Below are positions 17,957 through 34,190 of a DNA stretch of 64,000 nucleotides, piece after piece. Both the position numbers and the translations under genes were made by a program. Each line of letters starts with the position of its first letter. The stretch's first letter is position 1. Source of the DNA: Dictyostelium firmibasis (Eukaryota; Evosea; Eumycetozoa; Dictyosteliales; Dictyosteliaceae). The stretch covers positions 1,701,501-1,765,500 of the forward strand of contig CM069769.1 of the NCBI GenBank assembly GCA_036169595.1, read 5' to 3'. The notes under the pieces are model-generated. The model saw only the letters and a program-made list of their open reading frames with translations. It made no database searches and was not told where the DNA came from.

Positions 17957-18029
17957 GCCCAGATAGCTCAGTCGGTAGAGCGCAAGGCTTTTAACCTTGT
18001 GGTCGGGGGTTCGAGCCCCCCTTTGGGCG
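17957..18029 (+). tRNA. tRNA-Lys (anticodon UUU)
   Basis: A 73-nt intronless tRNA gene. The acceptor arms GCCCAGA/TTTGGGC pair with one G-U. The A box is TAGCTCAGTCGG, the anticodon loop CTTTTAA has anticodon TTT, and the B box is GGTTCGAGCCC. It is followed by a TTTT terminator at 18034. It is flanked by TRE5-type debris upstream and TRE3-type debris downstream. Confidence 0.97.
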
Positions 18030-18061
18030 TAAATTTTATGTAAGTCCCATATGTGGACACA

Positions 18062-18072
18062 GGTTCGAATCT
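18062..18072 (+). promoter_or_regulatory. Extragenic B box downstream of tRNA-Lys
   Basis: GGTTCGAATCT lies 33 bp beyond the tRNA 3' end. Isolated B boxes after tRNA genes are a known Dictyostelium feature, thought to bind TFIIIC and help guide TRE insertion. Equivalent sites follow all three tRNA-Gln genes in this window. Confidence 0.75.
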
Positions 18073-18099
18073 CTACCTTCCTTCTCCCTTCATAACAAC

Positions 18100-18645
18100 A
18101 AACTCACACCAATCTTCAATCCACCCTCCATCCCAGACACAATTATACATGGATACTACCACACGATAGAAGACTTCAAATGGTCCTACCGCGACATTAA
18201 CCTAGACCTCCATAGAACCGAAGCATATCGTAACTACATATCCATAATACTACACAACATCTGGACTTGGATTTGCAAAATAACCTTCGACCACTCGAAT
18301 TCCATTCAAGAAAAAGAACTGATCAAATCCCAGCAAATGAACTATGAAATAGTCAACTCTCAATGGACAAAACTTATCAACATGGAATACTCCAAGATCG
18401 CTCTCTCACTCAACACCCATGCAATCAAAACTGGCCTCACAACAACCACTCACAACACCATATGGAAAAAAAAAATCTCAAACTTAAATCACATATGGAA
18501 CTGCCACCACATCCCAATCACAAAACCACTAACATTCTACTAAAAAAACCCCTCTAAACATATACTAAAAACATATAAAAAATAAATAAATAAACATTTT
18601 ACAAATAGCGTATTGCTATATAATAAAAAAAAAAAAAAATCTCTA
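18100..18645 (+). mobile_element. TRE3-type LINE relic (ORF2 3' end) downstream of tRNA-Lys
   Basis: A 5'-truncated non-LTR retrotransposon in the same direction as the tRNA. About 18120-18540 encodes an ORF2 C-terminal segment containing DINLDLHRTEAYRNYI, HNIWTWICK and WTKLINMEYSKIALSL. The first part is in a different frame from the last part. The 3' UTR ends CATTTTACAAATAGCGTATTG, then a run of A. The same 3' end recurs at 34740-34790 and the same protein segment on the minus strand at 40642-41040. Position downstream of a tRNA gene is the TRE3 habit. Confidence 0.7.
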
Positions 18646-18652
18646 CACCACC

Positions 18653-19018
18653 GGGGGCTTAGCGTGGTGGTTCCACGCTGAATCACAAGCCTCCGTGGTC
18701 AAGACCTTGGGTTCGAGTCTTGGTCATACCACGAAGTAACGTGGTCATAATTAAACCCTCATTATTGGAGGCTATACGTAGTGGTTCTGCGCTGAATCAC
18801 ACAGTCTCCGTGGCCTTGGTTCGAGCCTTAGGTCATACCACGAAGTAACGTGGTCATAAATAACACCAGGTATATTATAAACACATGGACAAAACTCATC
18901 AACATGGAATTTGCCAAGTCGGCCTCTCTCAACAACATTTTCAACCAAAACCAACCTCAAAAACATAGGAAATCACTTATCTTCACCTCTTATGGGAATT
19001 CAACTTTCTTAATTTTTA
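18653..19018 (+). mobile_element. tRNA-headed composite retroposon
   Basis: It starts with two diverged tandem tRNA-like units. Unit 1 (18653-18766) begins GGGGGCTTAGCGTGG with B box GGTTCGAGTCT. Unit 2 (18767-18867) has B box GGTTCGAGCCT. It then passes directly into an ORF2 3'-end fragment (about 18885-18985, WTKLINMEFAKSAS). The internal part of a LINE is missing, so the head is joined to the tail. The right end was not clear, and I found no target duplication. Confidence 0.6.
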
Positions 19019-19304
19019 GTTAAAAATCCAAAAATTTATTCAAGAGAATGTATTTTTTATTATTATATTTTTTTGAAAAAAAAACTATTTTTTGCAATTT
19101 AAAAATATTTCATTTAATTCTTTTCTTTTAAAAAATTCATTCAAATTATTATTTTTTAGGTTCAAAATTAAAATTGAAAAATTAACTAAATAAAATAACC
19201 ATAATACTATAAATAAATAATATATTTTCATATAAAAAAAAAAAAAAATTTATGTTAATTTTAATTTTTCTATATATGTTAGAAATTTTAAAAAAAAATT
19301 TTTA

Positions 19305-20342
19305 TTATATTCGATTATTACCAATAAAAAGAGAGGTTACAGTAGTCGGTATATGTGATTTTGACAAACTTTGTGAAAATCTACGGCCGAATCTCAAGAT
19401 AGTAACAGACTCTGGAATTGTTCCCTGTGGTATTGGTTTATCATAGTTTTTATTGAATTCTACCGTTTTTATATTGTTTGGAAGTGTACCAGGTTCAATT
19501 GTTTGATTAAAAGAGATACCAAAAGTTAGGGTTTCAACATTTGAAGGAATTGAATTTGGTTCAATTGGTTGATTAAATGATGAGGATAATTTTAAAACCT
19601 GAACTGATAAAGGAATATCACCAGGCTTTAGAGGATAGTTAAAGTCAGAGCCAAACTCTAAATATTTTACAAAGCAAGGAAAAGAAAATTTGGAAATTGG
19701 TTGTAAAGAGTCATAAAAATAGTTTTCAACAGTAACAGGTATTGAACCCCCAACCAATATTTGATTATAAAATTTACCAAGTTTAAAGTTTTTAATTGAT
19801 TGAGGTAATAGATATGGTGGTAATAGTTGATTGAAACTATCACCAAATAATAAAGTAGTAACAGAGTTTGGTATTACATCAATTGTTAGTGGTTGATTAA
19901 ATAATTTACCAAATTCTAAATATTTTACAGTGTTTGGAATTGATCCAGGAAATAAAGGTTGATTAAAGTCATTACCAAATTGAATGGATGTTAATGATGA
20001 GTTTGTTAAGACACCAGGTAATATTAATTTGTTCCATTGATCTCCAAATTTTAATGTGGTAATCAATGGTGGTAGTAAAAAGTCTGATGGAATATTATAT
20101 CTACCAATACCATTAATACAAACACTTGATAAATAATCCCTATAGGGGTATATTAAAAATGATATTAAATCATCAAATGTTTTTTCACCACTCTTTAATT
20201 GATTATTAAAAATTTCTAAATGGTACATTATTATTTTCCTTATATAAATATTCCTCCAAACTTTAAAAAATAAATTATTAAAATAATTTTCATTGACATT
20301 GAAATTATCTATAACTTTATAAATTATTAATTTTTTATTCAT
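19305..20342 (-). CDS. FNIP repeat-containing protein
   Basis: Single-exon gene of 345 residues. After a poorly conserved N-terminus of about 80 residues, the protein is built from about ten FNIP repeats of 22 residues with the pattern FNQPL-x5-IP-x2-V-x2-L-x-FG-x2 (for example FNQPLTIDVIPNSVTTLLFG and FNQPIEPNSIPSNVETLTFG). Several repeats keep FNQ, others are FNY, YDK or FSQ. FNIP proteins are a very large family in Dictyostelium with a leucine-rich-repeat-like solenoid; their partners are mostly unknown. The C-terminus ends directly after the last repeat (SLFIGNNRI). There is no signal peptide or membrane segment. The upstream region carries a GTT/CAA repeat. Confidence 0.88.
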   Translation of the reverse strand: MNKKLIIYKVIDNFNVNENYFNNLFFKVWRNIYIRKIIMYHLEIFNNQLKSGEKTFDDLISFLIYPYRDYLSSVCINGIGRYNIPSDFLLPPLITTLKFGDQWNKLILPGVLTNSSLTSIQFGNDFNQPLFPGSIPNTVKYLEFGKLFNQPLTIDVIPNSVTTLLFGDSFNQLLPPYLLPQSIKNFKLGKFYNQILVGGSIPVTVENYFYDSLQPISKFSFPCFVKYLEFGSDFNYPLKPGDIPLSVQVLKLSSSFNQPIEPNSIPSNVETLTFGISFNQTIEPGTLPNNIKTVEFNKNYDKPIPQGTIPESVTILRFGRRFSQSLSKSHIPTTVTSLFIGNNRI

Positions 20343-20357
20343 TATTATTATTAGGTT

Positions 20358-20414
<57 letters not shown>

Positions 20415-20511
20415 ACTTTTTTTGGATTGAGTTTTAAATATTTTTCCTTTTTTTTTATTTATTTTTAAAAAAAAAAGTGGAGATGGATAAAATTATTATT
20501 TTACTAATAAT

Positions 20512-20561
<50 letters not shown>

Positions 20562-21398
20562 AATTAATTATTTTTTTTATTATATAGTTGATATTAAATA
20601 CAAAAATTTTTATACATTAAATTTTTTTTGAAATTGGTTTAATATTTTTTTTTTTTTATTTTTTGGAATAAAAATAAAAAAAAAATAAGATAAGATATTT
20701 AATTTTTATTATTTTTTTTAGTTGTTTAAAAAAATTAAAAAACTAAAAGACACTTGGTAAGATTTCATTTTTATATTGTTAAAAAAAAAATAAAAAATAA
20801 AAAAAAATAAAAAAATAAAAAAATAAAAAAAATAAAAAATATAAAAATAAAAAAAAAAAGAGTGAGGATTAACGACATTTTTTTTTGTTTTCATAACAAA
20901 AAAAAAAAAAAATTCCATTTTACTATTGTATATAGATTTAACCAGAGATTTTTCTTTTTTTAGAAAAAAATATGGCAGATTTATCCAAATAAAGAATTTC
21001 ATGTTCAGTTGGATCAAACTTTTTTAGTTCAACTTTTTTATAATATTGATTTTGGTAATATATGGTATTGATTATGAGAACTTCAAAATAGATTCATTGA
21101 ACTTATTCGAAATGGTAATAAGGAAAATAAATTATTATTTTTGGAAAATTATAAATAATTAATAAATTAAATATTTTTTATTTTTATCTTTTTTTATTTT
21201 TCTTTTAAAATTATCTTTTTTTTATTGTATTGCATCATGTTTATTTAAATGAATCAAAATGAAAAAAAAAATTATATTTTAAAAAGTTATTTTTGTTCAA
21301 TATTGTCTCATTTTTAATTATTGGTTGTCAGAAAATAAAAAAAAAAATAAAAAAAAAATAAAAAAAAAATTATTATTTCATATTTAAAAAAAACATTT

Positions 21399-21451
<53 letters not shown>

Positions 21452-21542
21452 TTTTTTTTATTTTCAAATTTTTTTTTTCTTTTTTGTTTTTTTAAATAAA
21501 TTTAATTGGTGGAAATCATATGTTTTTTTATGAGAAAATGAA
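20343..21542. other. Intergenic region with (CAA)n tract and a possible gene relic
   Basis: A GTT/CAA run occupies 20355-20413, and poly(T) blocks occur near 20511-20555 and 21400-21450. Around 20937-21090 the minus strand holds an unusually protein-like open stretch (KKVELKKFDPTEHEILYLDKS...) without a start codon. It could be a decayed host gene fragment. Nothing else was recognised. Confidence 0.45.
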
Positions 21543-23889
<2,347 letters not shown>

Positions 23890-25034
23890 AATACCAAAAT
23901 CAATAAACTACCCTGACATTTTTTAGTTTCATTCATTTTTTTTTACCAAATTTTTCAAATTTTAAAACTTTACTTTCCATTTTTTTTTTTTTTCGATTTG
24001 AGAAAGTTAAATAATAAAATAATTAAATATAATAATCAATGAAAAATTATCCATACCACCATCAAATAAGATCACTGTCAAAAAAGTACAAAAATCAAGA
24101 AAAATTAAAAACAACAATAAAACTTAATGAAAGATATCGATAACTATTAAACAACCTTTTGAATATTGTTAACCTATTAGCAATTGAAAAATCAAAGGAG
24201 TTAAATTGTTTAGATTTTATTGGTTCATTATATAGATTATATGTAGACTCTATGGTCAGAAAGACAAAATCTTCAGACTTTAAAAATGTGCGGGTTGGCC
24301 AAAAGACTGGATAGATATTAATATTGACAATGGAAAGCAATTGTTTTATCCTGAAATCTTACTAATGTTTTTACAAATAAAAAGTAAAAAAATTTTAAAT
24401 AAAAAAAAAAGAAAAATCAATAAATTGATATTTGCCCTCAACAAAATAAAAACCATCTAAAAAAGGATTTTTTATAATTAAAACAAAATTAAAAATAAAA
24501 TTAAAAATAAAAATAAAAATAAAAATAAAAATAAAATTAAAATTAAAAATAAAAATAAAAATAAAAATAAAAATAAAAATAAAAATAAAAATAAAAATAA
24601 AAATAAAAATCATAAAAAATAAAAGGGGTTCGCAATGGCATTTTTTAGGTTCAAAGAATAATTTTACCCAAAGGTGATTTAGATAACATTTTAACCTTTT
24701 TTTTTTTTTTATTTATTTGTAAAACTTTAAAATTATTACAAAAAAAAAAAAATAATAATTATGTTGTAAAAAAAATCCTGGAAGATATTTATAAAAACAC
24801 TTTTTAATCAAATAAACCTAACCTTAAAAAATTTCCAAATTTATTTATTTAAAAAAATAATAATTCCATGTAAAATGAATAGTTTTCTACAAAATGATTT
24901 TAATGATTCTTTCAAATAAATTAATTTTTCTTTTTTTTTTTTTTTTACGGAAAATTAATAAACAATTCTTATTATTATTATTATTATTATTATAAATAAT
25001 TCTTTATGAATTATTATAATAGAGTCCTCTTTAA
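23890..25034. other. Intergenic region with AAAAAT array
   Basis: Contains an (AAAAAT)n array at 24486-24609 and poly(T) blocks. The stretch 24110-24290 reads, on the plus strand, as an interrupted protein-like sequence (LLAIEKSKELNCLDFIGSLY...), possibly a decayed host gene. At 24640-24689 there is a decayed copy of the small gene at 25035-25169, listed separately. Confidence 0.45.
24640..24689 (-). pseudogene. Decayed tandem copy of the 44-residue gene
   Basis: Minus-strand ATG at 24689 followed by SKSPLGK and an early stop aligns with the neighbouring gene's MSSTSPWEKYSS start. Base-level similarity continues past the stop (AATCCAAACGCTAATATGAACC versus a diverged version), and the upstream T-rich leader is alike. 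It is best read as a broken tandem duplicate 480 bp downstream of the intact copy. Confidence 0.5.
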
Positions 25035-25169
25035 TTATTTTTTTAGGGCTGGTTTTTTATTTTGTTGATGATGTTGTTGTTGTTGTTGAGTAGAAGGAGG
25101 CTGAGCTAATGGGTTCATATTAGCGTTTGGATTTGAAGAATATTTTTCCCAAGGCGAAGTGGATGACAT
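25035..25169 (-). CDS. Small uncharacterised protein, 44 residues
   Basis: Open frame from ATG at 25169 to TAA at 25035. The protein starts MSSTSPWEKYSSNPNANMNP, then LAQPPST, a short Gln/His run, and a basic end NKKPALKK. It is polar, has no membrane segment and no known domain. Evidence for reality: base composition clearly above the surrounding AT spacer, a typical A/T-rich start context, and a diverged second copy at 24640-24689 in which similarity centres on the coding part. I do not recognise a family. An additional 5' exon cannot be excluded. Confidence 0.5.
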   Translation of the reverse strand: MSSTSPWEKYSSNPNANMNPLAQPPSTQQQQQHHQQNKKPALKK

Positions 25170-25868
25170 TTTATAAACTATAATTTTCTTTTTTTTTTTT
25201 TTTTTTTTTGATTTTATTTATTTGAAAATTAAAAAATATTACAAATAAAGGAGTTTTATAACTTGAAAGTTATTGTTTCAGAGTTTTTGACAAATTGATT
25301 TGATGAAAAAAAAATGGTTAATATAAAAAAATTAAAAAAATTAAAAAAAAAAAAATTTAATTTTGAAAAAATCTTGAAAATTTCAAAAATTAAATTTAAT
25401 TCAAATAAAAAAACCCATCAATTTTGCTATGTTTTCAAAAAAAAAAAACTCATTCAAAATAAGTAACCTTATTTAAAAAAAAAACAAAAACAAAAACAAA
25501 AACAAAAAAATAAAAAAATAAAAAATAAAAAAATAAAAAATAAAATAATTTAAGAATATTAATTGGATTATGAAAAAAAAAAAAAAATAAAATAAAAAAA
25601 AAATATATATAAAATGTTGTTATAATAATTATAACTTTCATACCTCGCCCCCCCCCCCAAGGTTTTTTTTTTTTTTTTTTTTTTTTCAACAATAAATTTT
25701 TATTAAACACCCACTATTTTGATGTTTTGATATCACTCTCGATCCGATTTCAGTTGGATTTTTGTTTTAACATTTTTGTGGCATAACTTTTTTTTGTGTA
25801 AGTTGAAAAAATCTTTTTTTTTTTTAACTTTTTTTTAATTTTTTTTTATTAAATTAAATTTTTAATTG

Positions 25869-25902
<34 letters not shown>

Positions 25903-25969
25903 AAAAAAGAATTATTTTTTATTTTCATTCCAATTTAATACTCTCTTCTCATCAAACCATATCAACAAA
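25170..25969. other. Divergent spacer between the 44-residue gene and annexin A7
   Basis: AT homopolymers with one striking C11 run (25648-25658), and a non-repetitive patch 25715-25800. This should contain the annexin A7 promoter. No gene was seen. Confidence 0.5.
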
Positions 25970-26395
25970 ATGTCATATCCAAACCAAGGGTTAGTATAAT
26001 TGTTTCCCACCACTCATATTCAAAGAGTGACATCACTCACCCATATTAATTTTTTTTTTTTTTTTTCAATACACATTTGTTCTTTGTTTCACTTTTGATC
26101 ACAAAAACAAATAATTAAAAACCTCAAAAAAAACATCAGTTATCCACAACAATCATATTCACCACAACCAGGCCAATATGGTGCACCACAACAACAAGGA
26201 TATCCACCACAACAAGGATATCCACCACAACCAGGCCAATATGGTGCACCACAACAAGGTTATCCACCACAACAAGGGTTTGTATTTACAATATTTGCAT
26301 TCAATTATTACCAACTATAATATTCAATTATAAATATTTCCAGCTTTAATATACTATAATTATTTATTTTTTATATTCACTATATTATAATTATA

Positions 26396-26428
<33 letters not shown>

Positions 26429-27743
26429 TTTATTTTTATCCATTATTATGTCTATTACATTTATTTAAGTCATTTGAAATTATTAATTTTTTTTTTTTTC
26501 TTCAAATAATATATTAATTTTTTTTTTTTTTCTTCAAATAACAATTAGTTATCCACCACAACAAGGTTATCCACCACAACAAGGTTATCCACCACAACAA
26601 GGTTATCCACCACAACAAGGCTACCCACCACAACAAGGTTACCCACCACAACAAGGTTACCCACCACAACAAGGTTACCCACCACAACAAGGTTATCCAC
26701 CACAACAAGGTTACCCACCACAACAAGGTTATCCACCACAACAAGGTTATCCACCAGTTGGTGTTGCACCAGTTGGATTTGTACCAGGTTTTGTAGTTGG
26801 ATATAATCAAGGTTATTTTGTTGGTGCAATCACTCATGATTGTAAACATGACGCAGAAGTATTAAGAAAAGCAATGAAAGGTATTGGTACAAATGAATCT
26901 GATTTAATCAAAGTTTTAGCCAATAGAAATTGGGCAGAGCGTGAACAAATCAAGAGAGAATTCTCTGCCAAATACAGCAAGGATTTAATTCACGATATTA
27001 AATCTGAAACCAGTGGTAACTTTGAGAAATGTTTAGTTGCCCTCTTAACCGAACCAGCTCACTTTGATGTTGAACAAATTCACGGTGCTTGTGCCGGTGC
27101 TGGTACCAACGAGAATACTTTGATTGAAATTTTAATCACTCGTAATAACGCTCAAATGGAATACATCAAACAAATCTTCAAGACTAAATATGGTAAATCA
27201 TTGAAGGATCGTCTCGAATCCGAAGCAAGTGGTGACTTTAAGAAATTATTAGAGAAGATCACTGAACCAAGAGATGAATCACCTGTCATCAATCCAATGC
27301 AAGTTTCAAAAGATGCTGAAGATCTCTACAAAGCAGGTGAAGGTAAAATCGGTACTGATGAAAAGGAATTCATCAAGATTCTTACCAATCGTTCATTACC
27401 ACATATTGCAGCCGTCGCTGGTGAATACATTAAACATCACAAGAAACACTCACTCATTAAAGCAATCGATTCTGAATTCTCTGGTTCAATTAGAACTGCT
27501 TTAATTGCTATCGTTTCATATGCTCTCAATCCATATGGTTATTTCGCTGAAATCTTAAACAAATCAATGAAAGGTGCTGGTACAAATGATAACAAACTCA
27601 TTCGTACTGTTGTCTCTCAAATGCATAACATGCCACAAATTAAAACAGCATATTCAACTATCTTCAAGAATTCATTATCTCATGATATTCAAGCCGATTG
27701 TAGTGGTGATTACAAAAAATTATTATTAGATATTATTTCTTAA
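25970..27743 (+). CDS. nxnA: Annexin A7 (synexin)
   Basis: Calcium-dependent phospholipid-binding protein that aggregates membranes. Exons 25970-25989 (20 nt), 26140-26277 and 26549-27743 give 450 residues. The first 150 residues are a collagen-like [14 protein letters not shown] repeat region, then [23 protein letters not shown] leads into four annexin repeats starting near residue 162. Each has a type II calcium loop or its remnant: [42 protein letters not shown] and [15 protein letters not shown]. Both introns split a Gly codon as GG|T inside the repeat region, so exon 2 (138 nt) can be skipped without changing frame. Several core residues differ from the D. discoideum protein as I recall it, which hints at a sister species. 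Confidence 0.95.
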
Positions 27744-27974
27744 ATTAATTTTAAAAATAATATTTTTTAAAAAAAAAAAAAAATCACAATTATTTATTAA
27801 ATAAATTGTATTTTATATTCTCGTTTATTTGTATCCATATAATTTTCTTTTTTTTTTTTTTTCTCTCTCTAAATAAAATAATATTACCACTAAATTAATA
27901 GGAAATGATATTTTGGTGAAAAAAATAAAAAGAGAGAGTGGAATTGATTGAAAAAAAAAAAAGGTTTCATTTTT

Positions 27975-28006
<32 letters not shown>

Positions 28007-28037
28007 GTTTCGTTTGTTGATATTAAAAAAAAAAACG

Positions 28038-28507
28038 ATGGACACCAACACACTTTTATATATTGTAGTATTTGTTGCAATTGCCTATGCAATTAAAACA
28101 TATATCTTACCAGAACCAGTAAAACCAGTTAAAAAACCAACTGTTGTAAAAGCACCAAAAAGACAACATAAAAAAAGTACTGATGGTTCACCAGTTTATT
28201 ATACTGCTGAAGAAGTTTCAGTACACGATAAAGAAGATGACTTATGGTTAATTATTGATAAAAAGGTATAATGTTTAATTAAATTTTATTTTTTATTAAA
28301 TTGTTTTTATTTCTAATATGTTTATAAAAAAAAAATAAAATAAAAAAGGTTTATGATGTCACAGATTATGTTGATAAACATATGGGTGGTTTAGCAATTA
28401 TGAGAAATGCAGGTAAAGATTCAACTGAAGGTTTTAATGGTGAACAACATCCAATTAAAGTTAGACAAGTTTTAGAAGAATATTATATTGGTGAATTAAA
28501 ACAATAA
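28038..28507 (+). CDS. Membrane-anchored cytochrome b5-domain protein
   Basis: Two exons (28038-28265, 28349-28507) give 128 residues. One N-terminal hydrophobic helix (residues 6-22, LLYIVVFVAIAYAIKTYIL) is followed by a Pro/Lys-rich linker and a cytochrome b5 fold. It keeps VYDVTDYVDKHMGG, where H87 replaces the usual HPGG context, AGKDSTEGF, and a second likely haem ligand H110 in GEQHP. The helix-then-b5 order resembles membrane-associated progesterone-receptor or Cyb5-domain electron carriers, but true haem His ligands are present here, unlike in MAPR proteins. Electron transfer at the ER or mitochondrial surface is likely; the partner is unknown. Confidence 0.85.
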
Positions 28508-28571
28508 ATATTTACATATACATAAATTTTTTTTTTCTCAATTTTATCTCTATTATTTTATTGGTTTTTTT

Positions 28572-32318
<3,747 letters not shown>

Positions 32319-32548
32319 TTACATTATGCGATGGTGGCCAGCAAAGCTCCAAACATATTTTCAAAAAAAAAAATAAAAAAAAAATGAAAAAAAATAAAAA
32401 AAATTGTTGGAATTTGATTTTTTATTAGAAATTAAAAAAAAAAAAATATATTTTCAGTAAAATTTTTTTATTGACACTTATTTGTAAAAACAAAAACAAC
32501 TATTATTTAAGGGGCTTCTATTTTAAGGTATTATCTCTTTTTTTTTGT

Positions 32549-33406
32549 TTAAAGAAATTGTAAAGTTTTAGAATTTCTAAAAACTCTAATTGAATTTTGA
32601 ATTATTAGATTGGTTAGAGAATCTTTTTTCTCTGAATATTTTTTATCATGATCTGATAGTATTGAATTATATTCTAATTTTGAATTATAAAAAGGTACAG
32701 GCGAAGGAAAATCAAAAGAGAATAATAGAAATTGAACCAATAGTAAAGCCATTCTACCATTACCATGTTCGAATGGATGAATTAGTGTGAATGAATGTAA
32801 GAACCAAGCTATTACACTGTAGATTGGAGTTTTAGCATTCAATAGATAATCTTGATGACGACTATTGAATTCTTTTACTAAATTACCAAGTTTAGATCTA
32901 ATTTCTTTTGGTTCAACAAATATTTGATCATCGGATGATGCCCATTTATCTCTAAAGTCTTTAAATCTCTTTGGTCCAACCATTACCTCAGAATGCCATA
33001 GTATAATTTGTTCAATGGTTAAAAGTTGATTCTTCTTTTTATACATATCTTTCAAAACATTAAAGATATTTATAATTTCTTGGGTTTCTGATCTCTCCTT
33101 ATTATCAGAGATTTGATCGGTTGTTGCCATATGTAATCCATGTGTGGTATGATCAAATATGATTTCGCTAACATTGTTTCCACTAATTTTACTAAAATTC
33201 AGATTGGAAAGTTTAATCAATCTAACAATGAATTGACATGCTGATGCATACCAAAACTCATTTGTTACAGACTTTTTAAATGGTTCATATGCTTCATTAT
33301 ATTCAACATTCTTTGGGAAAGAATAATTTTCCATTTTTGATTTTGCACTTAGTGTGACAAAATTATAAAAAACTGATGGTTGTTGTGATGAAGATTGAAA
33401 ATCCAT
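32549..33406 (-). CDS. Fic-domain protein with degenerate active-site motif
   Basis: Single exon, 285 residues. The Fic fold is clear from ETQEIINIFNVLKDMY (helix before the core), LLTIEQIILWHSEVM, IYSVIAWFLHSFTLIHPFEHGNGRMALLL and following helices. Fic enzymes transfer AMP or other phosphate groups to target hydroxyls. The active-site loop here begins at H210 and reads HPFEHGNGRMAL. The acidic residue that binds Mg (D/E) is His, and the last motif Arg is Leu. In the place of the usual auto-inhibitory S/TxxxE(G/N) helix the protein has SKISGNN, where the inhibitory Glu is Ser. The catalytic His is kept. It may use a different substrate or be a pseudo-enzyme. There is no signal peptide. Confidence 0.85.
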   Translation of the reverse strand: MDFQSSSQQPSVFYNFVTLSAKSKMENYSFPKNVEYNEAYEPFKKSVTNEFWYASACQFIVRLIKLSNLNFSKISGNNVSEIIFDHTTHGLHMATTDQISDNKERSETQEIINIFNVLKDMYKKKNQLLTIEQIILWHSEVMVGPKRFKDFRDKWASSDDQIFVEPKEIRSKLGNLVKEFNSRHQDYLLNAKTPIYSVIAWFLHSFTLIHPFEHGNGRMALLLVQFLLFSFDFPSPVPFYNSKLEYNSILSDHDKKYSEKKDSLTNLIIQNSIRVFRNSKTLQFL

Positions 33407-33546
33407 TTTTTTTTTTTTTTTTTATTAATTAATATATATAATTTTAAAAAAAAAGTTTATTTATTGATTTAATTTCCAAAAAAAAATAATAATAATAATA
33501 AAAAAAATAAAGGAAATTTTTAGTAGATTCACTTTTCAATTTATAA

Positions 33547-33579
<33 letters not shown>

Positions 33580-34023
33580 TAGAAAATTATATTGTTTTAT
33601 TGCCTAAAAAAGAATTTAGAATTAAAATATTAAAATTTCAAAACCCTTTTAGTTTTTATTAAAATTGATGTCAATAATTTCAAAAAATAAAAATAAATAG
33701 TATTTTTTTTTAAAATTTTTACTATCTTTTTTTTTTTTTCACAATATTTACCACACAAAAAAAACATTTACAGAATAATTGGACTCAAATAATTGTAAAA
33801 AAAATACTTTCACTATTAAACTATTTTTTTTATAATTTTGGTCTTTATTGTTTCAGTATTAATTTTTTGAAACCGGTTTAATTTGATAGTTCAACACCAA
33901 TGGGAAATAATGTGTTGTTTATTAGAAATAGTGATTTTTGATACAGATGTTATCATTTACCAAACGTTCACCGTATTGATATGATATTTTTGGTTTCTTA
34001 AAGTTTGGTATTTTTTTACCTAT
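33407..34023. other. Spacer with a diverged TRE5 module
   Basis: AT homopolymers to about 33880. From 33897 to 33962 a diverged copy of the 121-bp TRE5 module appears (GGGAAATAATGTGTTG...TTTTTGATACAGATGTTA). This marks old retrotransposon debris upstream of the tRNA-Gln gene at 34404. Confidence 0.5.
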
Positions 34024-34035
34024 AAAGTATTCAAA

Positions 34036-34179
34036 TTTTTTTTAATAACTTCATCCATTAGGATGTGTTCGAATCATGTTTTTATTTTTATTAATTATTT
34101 TAATATAAATTTTATTTTCTGTGACCACGTTATTTCTTAGTATGAACAAGACTTGAGCCAAGGCCACGGAGGCTGTGAA
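34036..34179 (-). mobile_element. 5'-truncated tRNA-headed module
   Basis: Minus strand runs from CACAGCCTCCGTGGCC (head truncated) through B-box-like GGCTCAAGTCT to GGATGAAGTTATT and poly(A). It is flanked by a near-perfect direct repeat AAAGTATT(C)AAA at 34024-34035 and 34180-34190, a likely target-site duplication. Confidence 0.65.
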
Positions 34180-34190
34180 AAAGTATTAAA

